DNA of 64,000 nt. Origin: Acidobacteriota bacterium (GTDB lineage: Bacteria; Acidobacteriota; Terriglobia; UBA7540). The stretch covers positions 62,001 to 126,000 of the forward strand of contig SCRD01000028.1 in assembly GCA_004298155.1 (NCBI GenBank). The letters are read 5' to 3'. Every line of letters begins with the position of its first letter. Positions within the stretch are counted from its first letter, which is position 1. Position numbers and translations under genes: made by a program. The notes beneath the pieces were generated by a model. The model was not told the DNA's origin, made no database searches, and saw nothing but the letters and a program-made list of their open reading frames with translations. Below, one piece after another: positions 24,586 through 33,574 of the stretch.

Positions 24586-25863
24586 ATGGAACGCGAATAT
24601 GCGTTTGAGATGGTGACATCTGGCATCCGCTTCGGAGCCGGGGTCACGCGCGAACTTGGCGCAGAATTGTCAGACCTGGGCAAACGGCACGTTCTGGTCT
24701 TCACGGACCCAAACCTGCGTAAGCTGCCGCCGGTGGCCACGGTGCTTGAGTCGCTCAGCGCGGACAAAATCCGTTTTTCAGTTTTTGACCGGGTGCGCAT
24801 CGAGCCCACCGACGAATCGTTTAAGCAAGCCATTGCTGCGGCGCAGAGCGATGACTTTGATGCGTTTGTGGCAGTGGGTGGCGGCTCAACCATGGACACT
24901 GCCAAGGCCGCCAACCTTTATTCGTGCTATCCGGCTGACTTTCTGGAGTATGTTAACCCGCCGATCGGCAGAGGCCAGCCCGTCCCCGGACCCCTCAAGC
25001 CGCTGATTGCAATCCCAACCACTGCGGGCACCGGCAGCGAGACCACAGGAGTGGCTATCTGCGACCTGGAGTCGCTCCATGCCAAGACGGGAATTGCGCA
25101 CCGCCGGCTCAAGCCCACCATCGGCCTTGTAGATCCCGAGAATACGCGCACCCTGCCTCCCGAGGTGGCAGCCTCTTCGGGGCTTGACGTGCTATCGCAC
25201 GCCATCGAATCTTTCACGGCACTGCCTTACCTCGAACGCCCGCGGCCTGAGCGGCCGATTATGCGTCCGGCGTACCAGGGCTCGAACCCCATCAGCGACG
25301 TCTGGAGTCTGGAGGCGCTGAGGCTCACGGCAGCCTGCCTGAAGCGCGCTGTGGCTGATCCGGGCGATGACGAGGCCCGGGCATCCATGCTGCTGGCCTC
25401 GTCGTACGCCGGTATCGGATTCGGAAACGCCGGTGTTCACCTCCCGCACGGCATGTCGTACCCGGTGTCGGGGCTGGTGAGGAATTTTCGGCCTCGAGGC
25501 TACGACGTTGACCATCCCCTCGCGCCACACGGGATCTCGGTGATCCTGAACGCGCCGGCGGTCTACCGCTTCACCGCGCAAGCGTGCCCGGAGCGGCACT
25601 TGAAAGCAGCGGAAATACTCGGCGCAAAAGTCGCTGGAGCGAAGCTGGAAGATGCGGGCAGGATCCTCGCCGACCAGGTGGTCAAATTCATGCACGACCT
25701 CAAGGTTCCCAACGGTCTGCGCGAACTTGGCTACGGGACCAGCGACATTCCGGCCCTTGTTGAAGGCACGCTACCGCAGCATCGCGTCACCAAACTCTCC
25801 CCGCGGCCCGCGTCAGCCGACGACCTGGCCGAACTTTTCTCCAACGCCATGACCGCGTGGTAG
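24586..25863 (+). CDS. Iron-dependent alcohol dehydrogenase, hydroxyacid-oxoacid transhydrogenase type
   Basis: ATG 24586 follows AGGAGGAGG. The 425-residue protein is a type-III (iron) alcohol dehydrogenase: NAD-binding GGGSTMDTAKAAN, the segment TTAGTGSETT, and metal ligands in GLDVLSHAIES, HLPHGMSYPV and APHGISV. The N-terminal pattern MVTSGIRFGAGVTRELG and the long HLPHGMSYPVSG insert resemble human ADHFE1, which transfers hydride from 4-hydroxybutyrate to 2-oxoglutarate without free NAD turnover. The in vivo substrate is unproven. It is followed by the enolase-superfamily gene 50 bases downstream, perhaps one operon for a hydroxy- or sugar-acid pathway. Confidence 0.88.
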   Translation: MEREYAFEMVTSGIRFGAGVTRELGAELSDLGKRHVLVFTDPNLRKLPPVATVLESLSADKIRFSVFDRVRIEPTDESFKQAIAAAQSDDFDAFVAVGGGSTMDTAKAANLYSCYPADFLEYVNPPIGRGQPVPGPLKPLIAIPTTAGTGSETTGVAICDLESLHAKTGIAHRRLKPTIGLVDPENTRTLPPEVAASSGLDVLSHAIESFTALPYLERPRPERPIMRPAYQGSNPISDVWSLEALRLTAACLKRAVADPGDDEARASMLLASSYAGIGFGNAGVHLPHGMSYPVSGLVRNFRPRGYDVDHPLAPHGISVILNAPAVYRFTAQACPERHLKAAEILGAKVAGAKLEDAGRILADQVVKFMHDLKVPNGLRELGYGTSDIPALVEGTLPQHRVTKLSPRPASADDLAELFSNAMTAW

Positions 25864-25913
25864 GGACGCGCGCAATTGCTATTCAGAGCGGCTTCCGAAT
25901 AAAGGAGGGGAAA

Positions 25914-27203
25914 ATGACAGACAACTCCACGACACGGAGAAAATTTCTGGGGCAGGCGGGCGTGGGATCGCTGGCTGCGGTGGGAATGGGCGCCCTTTCG
26001 CCATCGACAATGGAAGCTCGAGGCCGCACCGAGTCAATGAAGATCATCAGGATTGAGGCCGTGACTTTCAGAAGAGACCTCCACATCGGAGGCGGCTCCG
26101 GCAGCCGCGACGATGGGGCCGAGTTCATGTGGGTCAGGCTTCACACCGACAAGGGCATTACCGGGACGGGAGAGACCTATCCGTGGAATAACGGCCAGGT
26201 TGGAGCGCTCGAGGATTATTCAAGGGAACTCAAACTGATCGGGCGTGACCCGCGCGACATCGAGGGGGTCTGGCGCGATTTTTATTTTCAGATGGCGATG
26301 CGAAACGCCGGGGGAGCGGATATGCGGCTCCTCAGCGCGCTCAACATGGCCCAACTGGATATTCTGGGCCAGGCTGCCGGCCTGCCTCTTTACCGTGTCC
26401 TGGGCGGAAAAACGCGCGAGCGCGTGCGCGTCTACAACACAACCACCGACTACTGGGCAATCAATAACATGAAGATGGGCCCGGACACGATGAAAATTGT
26501 CCGCTTTCTTCTGGACCGTGGAATCACTGCCATGAAGATCTATCCCTTTCGTGCGCCAGAAAAATATCTGTCCAATCACGCCCTCGAGCAGGGAATGAAA
26601 TGGATTCGCGACATCCATGACGGAGTGGGCAACCGGATGGACATCTGCGTGGACTGCTGGGGGAATTTCGACTTGCCAAGTGCGGCGCGGATCGCAAAGG
26701 CCCTGGAGCCTTACAACATTATGTACCTTGAGGACGTAATGGTGAACACCAACGCTGACACGTACGCTGCGCTTGCCGCCAAAACGAGCGTGCCGCTGAA
26801 CATGAGCGAGACACTAGCCACCCGATATGAGTACCGGCGCTTCTTTGAGCGCAAAGCGTGCTCGGTGGCGATGTATGACCTCTGCTGGTGCGGTGGCCCG
26901 ACGGAAGCAAAGAAGATCGCCGATATGGCTGATGCCTATTCCATTCCCACTTCACCGCACACGTGCGGCGGCCCGCTGCTTTTTATCTGCGCAGCGCACG
27001 TTTCAACCGCCGTTCCTAATTTTCTGATTATGGAGAGCAACTATTGGAAATGGGCCCACCAGTATCCCTACTTTGTGAATAACGTGCCCACACCAGTCGA
27101 TGGTCACGTCAGGGCCCCGGAAACCCCGGGGATCGGCGCCGAAATCAAACCAGAGCTGTTCAAAAACGGTGACGCAATCGTCAAGACTGTAGCAAGTGTC
27201 TGA
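25914..27203 (+). CDS. Tat-exported enolase-superfamily protein, mandelate racemase type
   Basis: ATG 25914 follows AAAGGAGGGG. The first about 35 residues are a Tat signal (TTRRKFLGQAG then a hydrophobic core). The body of the 429-residue protein shows the mandelate racemase/muconate lactonising layout: an N-terminal capping domain, then barrel ligands in DICVDCWG, YLEDVM and NMSETL, and a catalytic histidine in SPHTCGG. The substrate is probably an acid sugar or related alpha-hydroxy acid, but substrate specificity cannot be read from sequence. It is probably translated with the transhydrogenase gene upstream. Together with the Tat-signal enolase at 18323 it suggests extracytoplasmic sugar-acid handling. 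Confidence 0.88.
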   Translation: MTDNSTTRRKFLGQAGVGSLAAVGMGALSPSTMEARGRTESMKIIRIEAVTFRRDLHIGGGSGSRDDGAEFMWVRLHTDKGITGTGETYPWNNGQVGALEDYSRELKLIGRDPRDIEGVWRDFYFQMAMRNAGGADMRLLSALNMAQLDILGQAAGLPLYRVLGGKTRERVRVYNTTTDYWAINNMKMGPDTMKIVRFLLDRGITAMKIYPFRAPEKYLSNHALEQGMKWIRDIHDGVGNRMDICVDCWGNFDLPSAARIAKALEPYNIMYLEDVMVNTNADTYAALAAKTSVPLNMSETLATRYEYRRFFERKACSVAMYDLCWCGGPTEAKKIADMADAYSIPTSPHTCGGPLLFICAAHVSTAVPNFLIMESNYWKWAHQYPYFVNNVPTPVDGHVRAPETPGIGAEIKPELFKNGDAIVKTVASV

Positions 27204-27256
27204 AGTGTGACATTAGGCATATCATTCTTTGCTGCCTGAAAATGGTACGGGATAAT

Positions 27257-27757
27257 CTACCGGCTGCGGACTTCTTCGAGCGCCTGGTCGAAAGTGACAA
27301 CACGGCCACCATGCTGCTGGCGGTAGAGTTCGGCATCATCCTTTGACGCGAAGGCGACCAGGGCGGGCAGGCAGCGATCGTAGACGCGCATCTCAACTCC
27401 CTGGCCGGGCATGCGATGGATAGCAGGGTCGTGGCGTGTGCAATACTGCACGTCGCCGCCCGTGTCGTAAAATGCCGAACGCGCGGGAATCGGGCGACCG
27501 CTGTTGAAGTCAGTAGCAAATTCTTTACGCGCTTCTCCCGGGTTGTTGATGATGTGGTGCATAGCACAGGCGGGGCAGCAGGCGAAAATAGTACCGTGGG
27601 CGGTCTCGATCCTGAACCCGGTCTGGTTGGAGATCGTGCGGCCGCAAATCTGGCACTCGGACGGCTGTTTTGGCGTTGTGGTACGGTGAATGACGAAACC
27701 TGCGACGATGGCAAGCGCCACAATTAAGACAGTAATTGAGAGCTGTTTCCCTCTCAT
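27257..27757 (-). CDS. NosL-like membrane-anchored copper-binding protein
   Basis: The 166-residue product has an uncleaved N-terminal helix (LSITVLIVALAIVAGFVI), then a metal-binding region with CQIC (Cys35, Cys38) and CCPACAMHH (Cys60, 61 and 64, with Met and His). The C-terminus has the NosL pattern FASKDDAELYRQQHGGRVVTFDQAL. NosL-type proteins deliver Cu(I) to periplasmic enzymes such as nitrous oxide reductase, but NosZ is not in the window, so a role in copper handling with the nearby CusABC efflux system is more likely here. Its stop lies 54 bases from the stop of the convergent enolase gene. Confidence 0.78.
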   Translation of the reverse strand: MRGKQLSITVLIVALAIVAGFVIHRTTTPKQPSECQICGRTISNQTGFRIETAHGTIFACCPACAMHHIINNPGEARKEFATDFNSGRPIPARSAFYDTGGDVQYCTRHDPAIHRMPGQGVEMRVYDRCLPALVAFASKDDAELYRQQHGGRVVTFDQALEEVRSR

Positions 27758-28140
27758 GACTTTCTCCTAGGATTGTCTTTTATTGTACCACTCGGGAGAT
27801 TCGCCACTGAACAACCAGCCGGAGACGAAGAGTCATTGCTTCACAATTGATCGAATAATGTCTGTATCATGTGGATTACAGGGACGTTCCTCATGTCACC
27901 TGGTCGTCGGCGGTCTGCCATGCACGAAGCCATCCCCACCTTGGTTGATAGCCTTTAAGGGCCATGGACAGAACTGGCACAAGTAGCGACAAGAGGGTGT
28001 TTGGAGATGGTCAAGCCGCCCGTCTCCTTCACTTCAGCTCCGTGGCTTGGTGAGAACGAGGCCGACGGAATTGCCTCGCCGGTAGCATTGCTGCTCGTTC
28101 ATCATTTCAATTTCGTTAAGGTGTATCCTTACCGAGCGCG
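27758..28140. other. Gene-free stretch between the NosL-like and helical secreted protein genes
   Basis: I see no convincing gene here. It separates two minus-strand metal-related genes and presumably carries the NosL promoter. No palindromes stand out. Confidence 0.35.
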
Positions 28141-28551
28141 TCAACGGTTCTTTTCCGTGGATTCTTTTGACAAATTTTCGTGAATCGCCGCAAGAGCTTC
28201 CGCTTCTTTGGCCTGCGTTGTATATAGGCGCGCCCAGTTCTCGCAATGGTGGGCTGCCAAGCTTGGCGCCCCCGGATGCTTGGAGGCGTTGAGTTGAGGA
28301 TAGGCAGCCGCCATTTCCTGGTGTTCTTTAGCTTGTTGAAGCAGGCGTTGCACCTGCTGACGATAGTAAGTTGATAGTTGCTCGTGGTCTGAAGGCGTTT
28401 CGGCATGGGCGATAAGCCAAACGAGTTGTTTCTGTGTCAATTTGACATGTTTTGCTTTTACGTTTTGCGCCCCGGCGGCACTCAGAAAAGAAAGAAAAAG
28501 CGCTACCAATGTCATGGCCGAGCTTAACCTAAAAGCTGCATTCGTCTTCAT
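28141..28551 (-). CDS. Secreted helical hypothetical protein of the metal-resistance block
   Basis: ATG 28549-28551 follows GAGGAGGG. The 136-residue product starts with a signal peptide (ending near SAAGAQ) and is otherwise alpha-helical, rich in Gln, His, Lys and Ala, with HLxHxx-like His spacing (HVKLTQKQL; AKEHQEMAAAYPQLN; HHCENWARLY). The helical His-rich nature and position downstream of cusA resemble small periplasmic metal-binding proteins, though no known family is recognised. It is separated from cusA by 162 bases and reads in the same direction. Confidence 0.65.
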   Translation of the reverse strand: MKTNAAFRLSSAMTLVALFLSFLSAAGAQNVKAKHVKLTQKQLVWLIAHAETPSDHEQLSTYYRQQVQRLLQQAKEHQEMAAAYPQLNASKHPGAPSLAAHHCENWARLYTTQAKEAEALAAIHENLSKESTEKNR

Positions 28552-28713
28552 CGAATTGCCCTCCTCTTCATCACGTTGTTCTCCTAATTACCAACCCGGT
28601 TGAGTAGCCTCCTGTGTTTTTACCCTGGCCACTCGATTCCTTTAGCTCTTCGTTCTTTCGGAACACAGATCCCATTTCCATCCGGCGTCTGCCGTAGGTG
28701 GACGAAAAAAGTA

Positions 28714-31700
28714 TCATTCCTCCTCGCTTGCATCCTGAGAACGCCGCAGCGTGCCGCGACGGAGGGCGCGTTCTTTCATCATGGCGAAGAACACCGGAAC
28801 GAGAATCAGTACGTGAATGGTTGACGTCACCATGCCGCCAACGATTGGCGCAGCGATAGGCTTCATAACGTCTGACCCTACGCCGGATTCCCACAGAATT
28901 GGTATCAGGCTGGCCAGTACCACGCTGACGGTCATGAGCTTGGGTCGCAGGCGCATGACTGCACCTTCAATCGCGGCGGCTTCGATGCCCTCGTGCACAA
29001 CCGGCGCAGCTGAGGTGAGGCGCTTGTCGAGCGCTTCGTGCAGATAGACGACCATCACCACGCCGGTTTCAATCGCAATACCAAACAGCGCGATGTATCC
29101 CACCCAGACCGCGACGCTGAACTCGTAGCCGAGTAGCCGTTGCAGAATCAGGCCTCCGGTCAAGGCGTAGAACGTTGGGAGGATCAGGATAACGGCTTCA
29201 GTGACAGAACCGAAGATCATGTAGAGCAACAGGAAAATGACGAAGAACACAATGGGGAGGATCAGTTCAAGCCGCTTCTTGGCGCGGACCTCAAACTCGT
29301 ATTCACCGGACCAGCGGTAGGAAGTGCCCTGGGGCAGATGCAATTTTTCGCGAAGGGCAGCATCCGCCTTTTGAACAAAGCCGCCGTAGTCGCTGGTATT
29401 CAAGTCCACATAGACGTAACCGGTCAATTCCGCGTCTTCATCGCGAATGGTTGCCGGGCCGCGCGAGTAGGAGATGTTCGCTACTTCATTCACGGGAACC
29501 TGTGCGCCCGTAGGCGTGGCGAGGAGCACTCGTCCGAGCATGTCCAGATTGTCGCGGAAGTCGCGACTGTAGCGGACGTTTATCGGATAACGTTCGCGTC
29601 CTTGAACGTTGACTGCAATATTCTCACCCCCAATTCCGGACGTCACGGCGCGCTGCACATCTGCCACCGTCAGGCCGTAACGCGCCGCCTGCGCGCGATT
29701 TACCTGAATGTTCACGTAGAAGCCCTGCGAGACGCGTTCCGCGAACACTGAACGCACTCCATCGAGGCCCGAGAGCAGGTTCTCGACTCGTTCGCCGGCC
29801 TGCTGAATGTCTGCAACAGTTGGCCCCTGTATTTTCAGGCCGACAGGGGTTTTTATTCCGGTGAGTTCCATGTCCAACCGGTTTTGGATCGGCATCGTCC
29901 AGGTGTTGGTGAGGCCTGGAAATTGCAGCCTGACGTCCATTTCCTGGACCAGTTTCGAGTAGGTCATGCCCACAGGCCACTCCGACCGTGGTTTCAGGAC
30001 GATAGTGGTGTCAAACATGGAGAGCGGCGCATTGTCCGTTGCGCTGTCAGACCGGCCTACAGCCCCCATGACGGTTTCAACTTCAGGGAAGGACCTGATG
30101 ATCCGGTCCTGCTCCTGCATCAGGTTGGAGGCCTGCGTAATTGAAATGCCTGGGTATGCCGTCGGCATGTACAAAGTGTCGCCTTCGTAAAACGGCGGCA
30201 TAAACTGGCTACCCATGTGAAACGCCAGAGGAATCGTCAGCGCAAAGAAAAGAAGGTTGGCCAATAGAGTGATGGCACGGTGGCGCAGGCACCAGCGCAG
30301 GATAGGAAGGTAAATGGCTTGGGTGAAGCGCGAAATGGGGTTGGCCGATTCAGGCCTTAAACGTCCGCGAATAAAGACCAGCATCAGCACAGGGACAAGA
30401 GTGATTGCGAGGACCGACGAAAAGCCAATAGCCAGAGTTTTGGTCCAGGCAAGCGGACGGAACATCCGGCCTTCCTGGGCTTCCAGCAGAAAGACGGGAA
30501 GGAACGAAACGACAATGATGATGAGCGAAAAGAAGATGGGAGGTCCAACCTGCTTGGCGGCCCCCATCAGGGCCATTCGCCGCTCGTGGCCACTAATGAC
30601 GGGAGGCTCGCTTATCGCGGTACCCGGACTTCCCGTTTCGTTCATGACTGGCCCCTGAAGGTTGCTATGCCCCGGGTTGTCATTTGACACGCGCGCTGCA
30701 ATCTCCTGCTGGCGTTCCGAGAGGACACGATAGCCGTTCTCCACCATTACAATTGCTGCGTCAACCAGGACTCCGATGGCTAGCGCCAGCCCGCCCAGCG
30801 ACATGATGTTGGCCGTCACGTGGAAGTAGTACATTGGAATAAACGATGCAATGACGGCAATGGGCAAAGTCACGATAGGGATGAGGGCAGAGCGAAAGTG
30901 GAAGAGAAAAATGATGATGACGAGGCTGACGATGATGGCTTCTTCCAGAAGGTCACGCTGCAACGTGCCGATGGACTCCTGGATCAGCTCAGAGCGGTCG
31001 TATGCGGGAACAATTTCTACGCCGGCAGGGAGAGAAGACTTGATCTCTGAGATTTTCTGCTTGATTCCGCTGATTACATTCAGGGCGTTCTGCCCAAAAC
31101 GCATCACCACAATACCGCCCACGGTTTCCCCATCCCCGTTCCAGTCAACGGCCCCCTCGCGAATGTCTGGCCCAAAGGAGACTGTTCCCAGGTCCTTCAC
31201 CATCACGGGGACGCCGTTGTGTGTCGCCACGGGAATGTTGGCGAGGTCATCCAGAGACTTGAAATATCCGAGACCGCGCACCATGTACTCCGCGCCGCCA
31301 AGCTCGAGGAGGCGCCCGCCCACTTCGTTGGAACTCTGGCGAACACGCTCGATAACAGTTGATAGGGGAATGTTAAGCGCCTGGAGCTTGTCCGGATCAA
31401 GCCTGACCTGGTATTGGCGCACATATCCGCCGATTGTCGCCACTTCCGCGACGCCGGGAACAGTCTCAAGCTGGTAGCGGATATGCCAGTCCTGCAGGCT
31501 GCGGAGGTCGGCCAGATTCTGCCTGTGGCTGTGGTCAACCAGAACGTATTCGTAAACCCAGCCGGCGCCCGTGGCATCAGGCCCCAGAACCGGATTGACT
31601 CCCGCTGGCAGTTTGCCCTGCAGTTGCTGGAGGTATTCCAGCACTCGAGAGCGCGCCCAGTAGAGGTCCGTGCCGTCCTGAAAGATGACGTAAACGTAGG

Positions 31701-31971
31701 AATCACCGAACATCGTTTCAGCACGGACATTTTTCACTCGCGGCGCGGCAAGCATGGTGGTGACGATGGGATAAGTGACCTGGTCCTCGATGATGTTCGG
31801 CGGCTGGCCTGCCCAGCTGGTGTGGATGATCACCTGAACATCGGAAATGTCGGGAAGCGCATCCAGCGGAATACTCTTCATCGACCAGATCCCGGCCAGG
31901 ACCAGCAGGAACACGCCGGTGAAAACCAGGAAGCGGTTGCGGGCGCACCAGTCTATCAAGCGGGCTATCAC
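28714..31971 (-). CDS. cusA: CusA-type heavy-metal RND efflux transporter
   Basis: The 1085-residue inner-membrane pump closely follows CusA: GDSYVYVIFQDGTD, LGPDATGAGWVYEY, LADLRSLQDW and the ATDNAPLSMFDT region, whose methionine matches a CusA substrate-path residue. It uses the proton gradient to export Cu(I)/Ag(I) from periplasm or cytoplasm through the adaptor and outer membrane channel. The start is GTG 31969-31971, 1 base after the cusB stop, so the two are coupled. An insertion of about 30 residues (NDNPGHSNLQGP region) precedes the second half of the transmembrane domain. Metal specificity (monovalent) is inferred by similarity only. Confidence 0.95.
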   Translation of the reverse strand: MIARLIDWCARNRFLVFTGVFLLVLAGIWSMKSIPLDALPDISDVQVIIHTSWAGQPPNIIEDQVTYPIVTTMLAAPRVKNVRAETMFGDSYVYVIFQDGTDLYWARSRVLEYLQQLQGKLPAGVNPVLGPDATGAGWVYEYVLVDHSHRQNLADLRSLQDWHIRYQLETVPGVAEVATIGGYVRQYQVRLDPDKLQALNIPLSTVIERVRQSSNEVGGRLLELGGAEYMVRGLGYFKSLDDLANIPVATHNGVPVMVKDLGTVSFGPDIREGAVDWNGDGETVGGIVVMRFGQNALNVISGIKQKISEIKSSLPAGVEIVPAYDRSELIQESIGTLQRDLLEEAIIVSLVIIIFLFHFRSALIPIVTLPIAVIASFIPMYYFHVTANIMSLGGLALAIGVLVDAAIVMVENGYRVLSERQQEIAARVSNDNPGHSNLQGPVMNETGSPGTAISEPPVISGHERRMALMGAAKQVGPPIFFSLIIIVVSFLPVFLLEAQEGRMFRPLAWTKTLAIGFSSVLAITLVPVLMLVFIRGRLRPESANPISRFTQAIYLPILRWCLRHRAITLLANLLFFALTIPLAFHMGSQFMPPFYEGDTLYMPTAYPGISITQASNLMQEQDRIIRSFPEVETVMGAVGRSDSATDNAPLSMFDTTIVLKPRSEWPVGMTYSKLVQEMDVRLQFPGLTNTWTMPIQNRLDMELTGIKTPVGLKIQGPTVADIQQAGERVENLLSGLDGVRSVFAERVSQGFYVNIQVNRAQAARYGLTVADVQRAVTSGIGGENIAVNVQGRERYPINVRYSRDFRDNLDMLGRVLLATPTGAQVPVNEVANISYSRGPATIRDEDAELTGYVYVDLNTSDYGGFVQKADAALREKLHLPQGTSYRWSGEYEFEVRAKKRLELILPIVFFVIFLLLYMIFGSVTEAVILILPTFYALTGGLILQRLLGYEFSVAVWVGYIALFGIAIETGVVMVVYLHEALDKRLTSAAPVVHEGIEAAAIEGAVMRLRPKLMTVSVVLASLIPILWESGVGSDVMKPIAAPIVGGMVTSTIHVLILVPVFFAMMKERALRRGTLRRSQDASEEE

Positions 31972-31972
31972 G

Positions 31973-33544
31973 TTACATTCCCCCTTCCGCGTTAACGCTC
32001 ATTTGCTTTGTGGCGACGGTCTGCCCGTTCTTCTGAGCTGTGATCGTCACCTGCCACGTTCCTCCGCCCTGGAGCTGGCCGCTGCCCTCGTAGAAACCGC
32101 CTTCCTGGTCGTTCAGCGTGAACACGCTCTGCATTGCTGCCATTCCCATTGTCGGCATGGCTGGCATAAAGAACAGGACTTTCACCTGGGCGCCGGTGAT
32201 CGGTTTCCCGTCGGCGCCGGTCAGCTTGACCCGAATGGTGACTGAGCCCTTCCGCGGCGGCGAGGGCGAGGTGGTGAATTCCACATTTGCCTGACGGACA
32301 TTCCCCATGCTCATTGACGCTGCAGCGCCCGCGCCAGGCGGTGGCGGCACGAAAGAGCCGAGCGCTGCCTGGAGCTGGCTCTCGGAATCGAGCAGAAAAT
32401 TTGCGGAGGTTACGATTTTCTCGCCCTGCTTCAATCCCTGGAGCACGCTGTAATAGTCGCCTGCCCGAAACCCCAGCGTCACCTCACGCGGCTCGAGATA
32501 TCCGCCGCCATGATCGATAAAGACGACGTTGCGTGTGCCGGTGTGAAAGACCCCTGACACGGGAATCGCAAGCTTTCGTCCTATCGGGATCTTCAAGATG
32601 ACGTTAACGAACATGCCCGGCGTAAGCTTCAGGCCCGGGTTCTGGAAAACCAGCCGCACCTTGGTAGTTCGTGTATCCATGTTGACCTGGGGGTAAACGA
32701 AATCAACTCTGCCGTAGAACGTTCGGCCGGGATAGGCATCCGAGGTCACGGTGGCGGGCTGACCACGACGAATCTGGCTAATGTCGCTCTGGAATACTTC
32801 AGCATTGACCCAGACGGTGGAAAGGTCGGCGATGGTGTAAAGCCGCGTGGCCGGCTCAACATAGAGGTTCGGAAGGGCGTTGCGCTCGGTGATGTAGCCG
32901 GAGACGGGCGAATCGATTTCAAGATTGTGCTGGACTTCGCCTGTCCTTTCAAGGTGCTCAATCTCGCGCGATGGAATACTCCATTGCTGCAAGCGCACGC
33001 GCGCGGCGGTGAGCAGCGAATCGGCGCCGGAGGCGACGCCCGGCACGGTGCTTTGCGCCAGCAGGCCACTGTTCTTCCTGGCCAGTAAATATTCCTGCTC
33101 CGTCGTCACCAGTTCCGGGCTGTAAACGGTGAAGAGCGGCTGACCCTTTCGGACGTATTGATAGGTGGCATCCGCATACACTTTGGTGATCCAGCCGGAG
33201 AACCGCGTCTGCACGTACGCCTGGAGGCGTTCGTCCACCGCTGCGTTGCCCACTGCCCGGATTTCGTTTGTGAGTTCCCTCCATTTAACCTCACCGCTGG
33301 TGACGCCGATGCTTTGCAGCCGCTGAGGCGAGAGTTGGAGCGGCGCAAGGGCTGCGGCAGCAGTCGCAGGACTGCTTTCAGCCGCGGAGGATTCTCCGGT
33401 AGGAGGGGCAGGCATGATCGTTTCTTTCAATTCGGCAGCCCGGCGTTCCTGCGCAACATAGCGCCAGCCGAAGAAAGCCGCAGCAGCGGCAAGCACTATG
33501 CTCAGCCCGAGTGTGATCTGGAATGCTTTGCGATAGTCCTTCAT
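31973..33544 (-). CDS. cusB: CusB-type RND periplasmic adaptor with C-terminal extra domain
   Basis: ATG 33542-33544 follows GAGAGAGG. The 523-residue product has an N-terminal anchor, an alpha-hairpin region, a beta-barrel (LYTIADLSTVWVNAEVF, RRGQPATV, GMFVNVILKIP) and a membrane-proximal domain. After GSFVPPPPG it carries an extra C-terminal domain of about 110 residues rich in Met (FFMPAMPTMGMAAMQ) and in beta strands, resembling FixH/YtkA-like domains. Adaptors of the Cus family hand Cu/Ag between the chaperone and CusA. The Met-rich tail may do the job of the separate CusF chaperone, which is absent here. Its gene overlaps neither neighbour: cusC ends 30 bases upstream. Confidence 0.92.
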   Translation of the reverse strand: MKDYRKAFQITLGLSIVLAAAAAFFGWRYVAQERRAAELKETIMPAPPTGESSAAESSPATAAAALAPLQLSPQRLQSIGVTSGEVKWRELTNEIRAVGNAAVDERLQAYVQTRFSGWITKVYADATYQYVRKGQPLFTVYSPELVTTEQEYLLARKNSGLLAQSTVPGVASGADSLLTAARVRLQQWSIPSREIEHLERTGEVQHNLEIDSPVSGYITERNALPNLYVEPATRLYTIADLSTVWVNAEVFQSDISQIRRGQPATVTSDAYPGRTFYGRVDFVYPQVNMDTRTTKVRLVFQNPGLKLTPGMFVNVILKIPIGRKLAIPVSGVFHTGTRNVVFIDHGGGYLEPREVTLGFRAGDYYSVLQGLKQGEKIVTSANFLLDSESQLQAALGSFVPPPPGAGAAASMSMGNVRQANVEFTTSPSPPRKGSVTIRVKLTGADGKPITGAQVKVLFFMPAMPTMGMAAMQSVFTLNDQEGGFYEGSGQLQGGGTWQVTITAQKNGQTVATKQMSVNAEGGM

Positions 33545-33574
33545 GGTGAATTCCTCTCTCCCGGATGGCATTCC

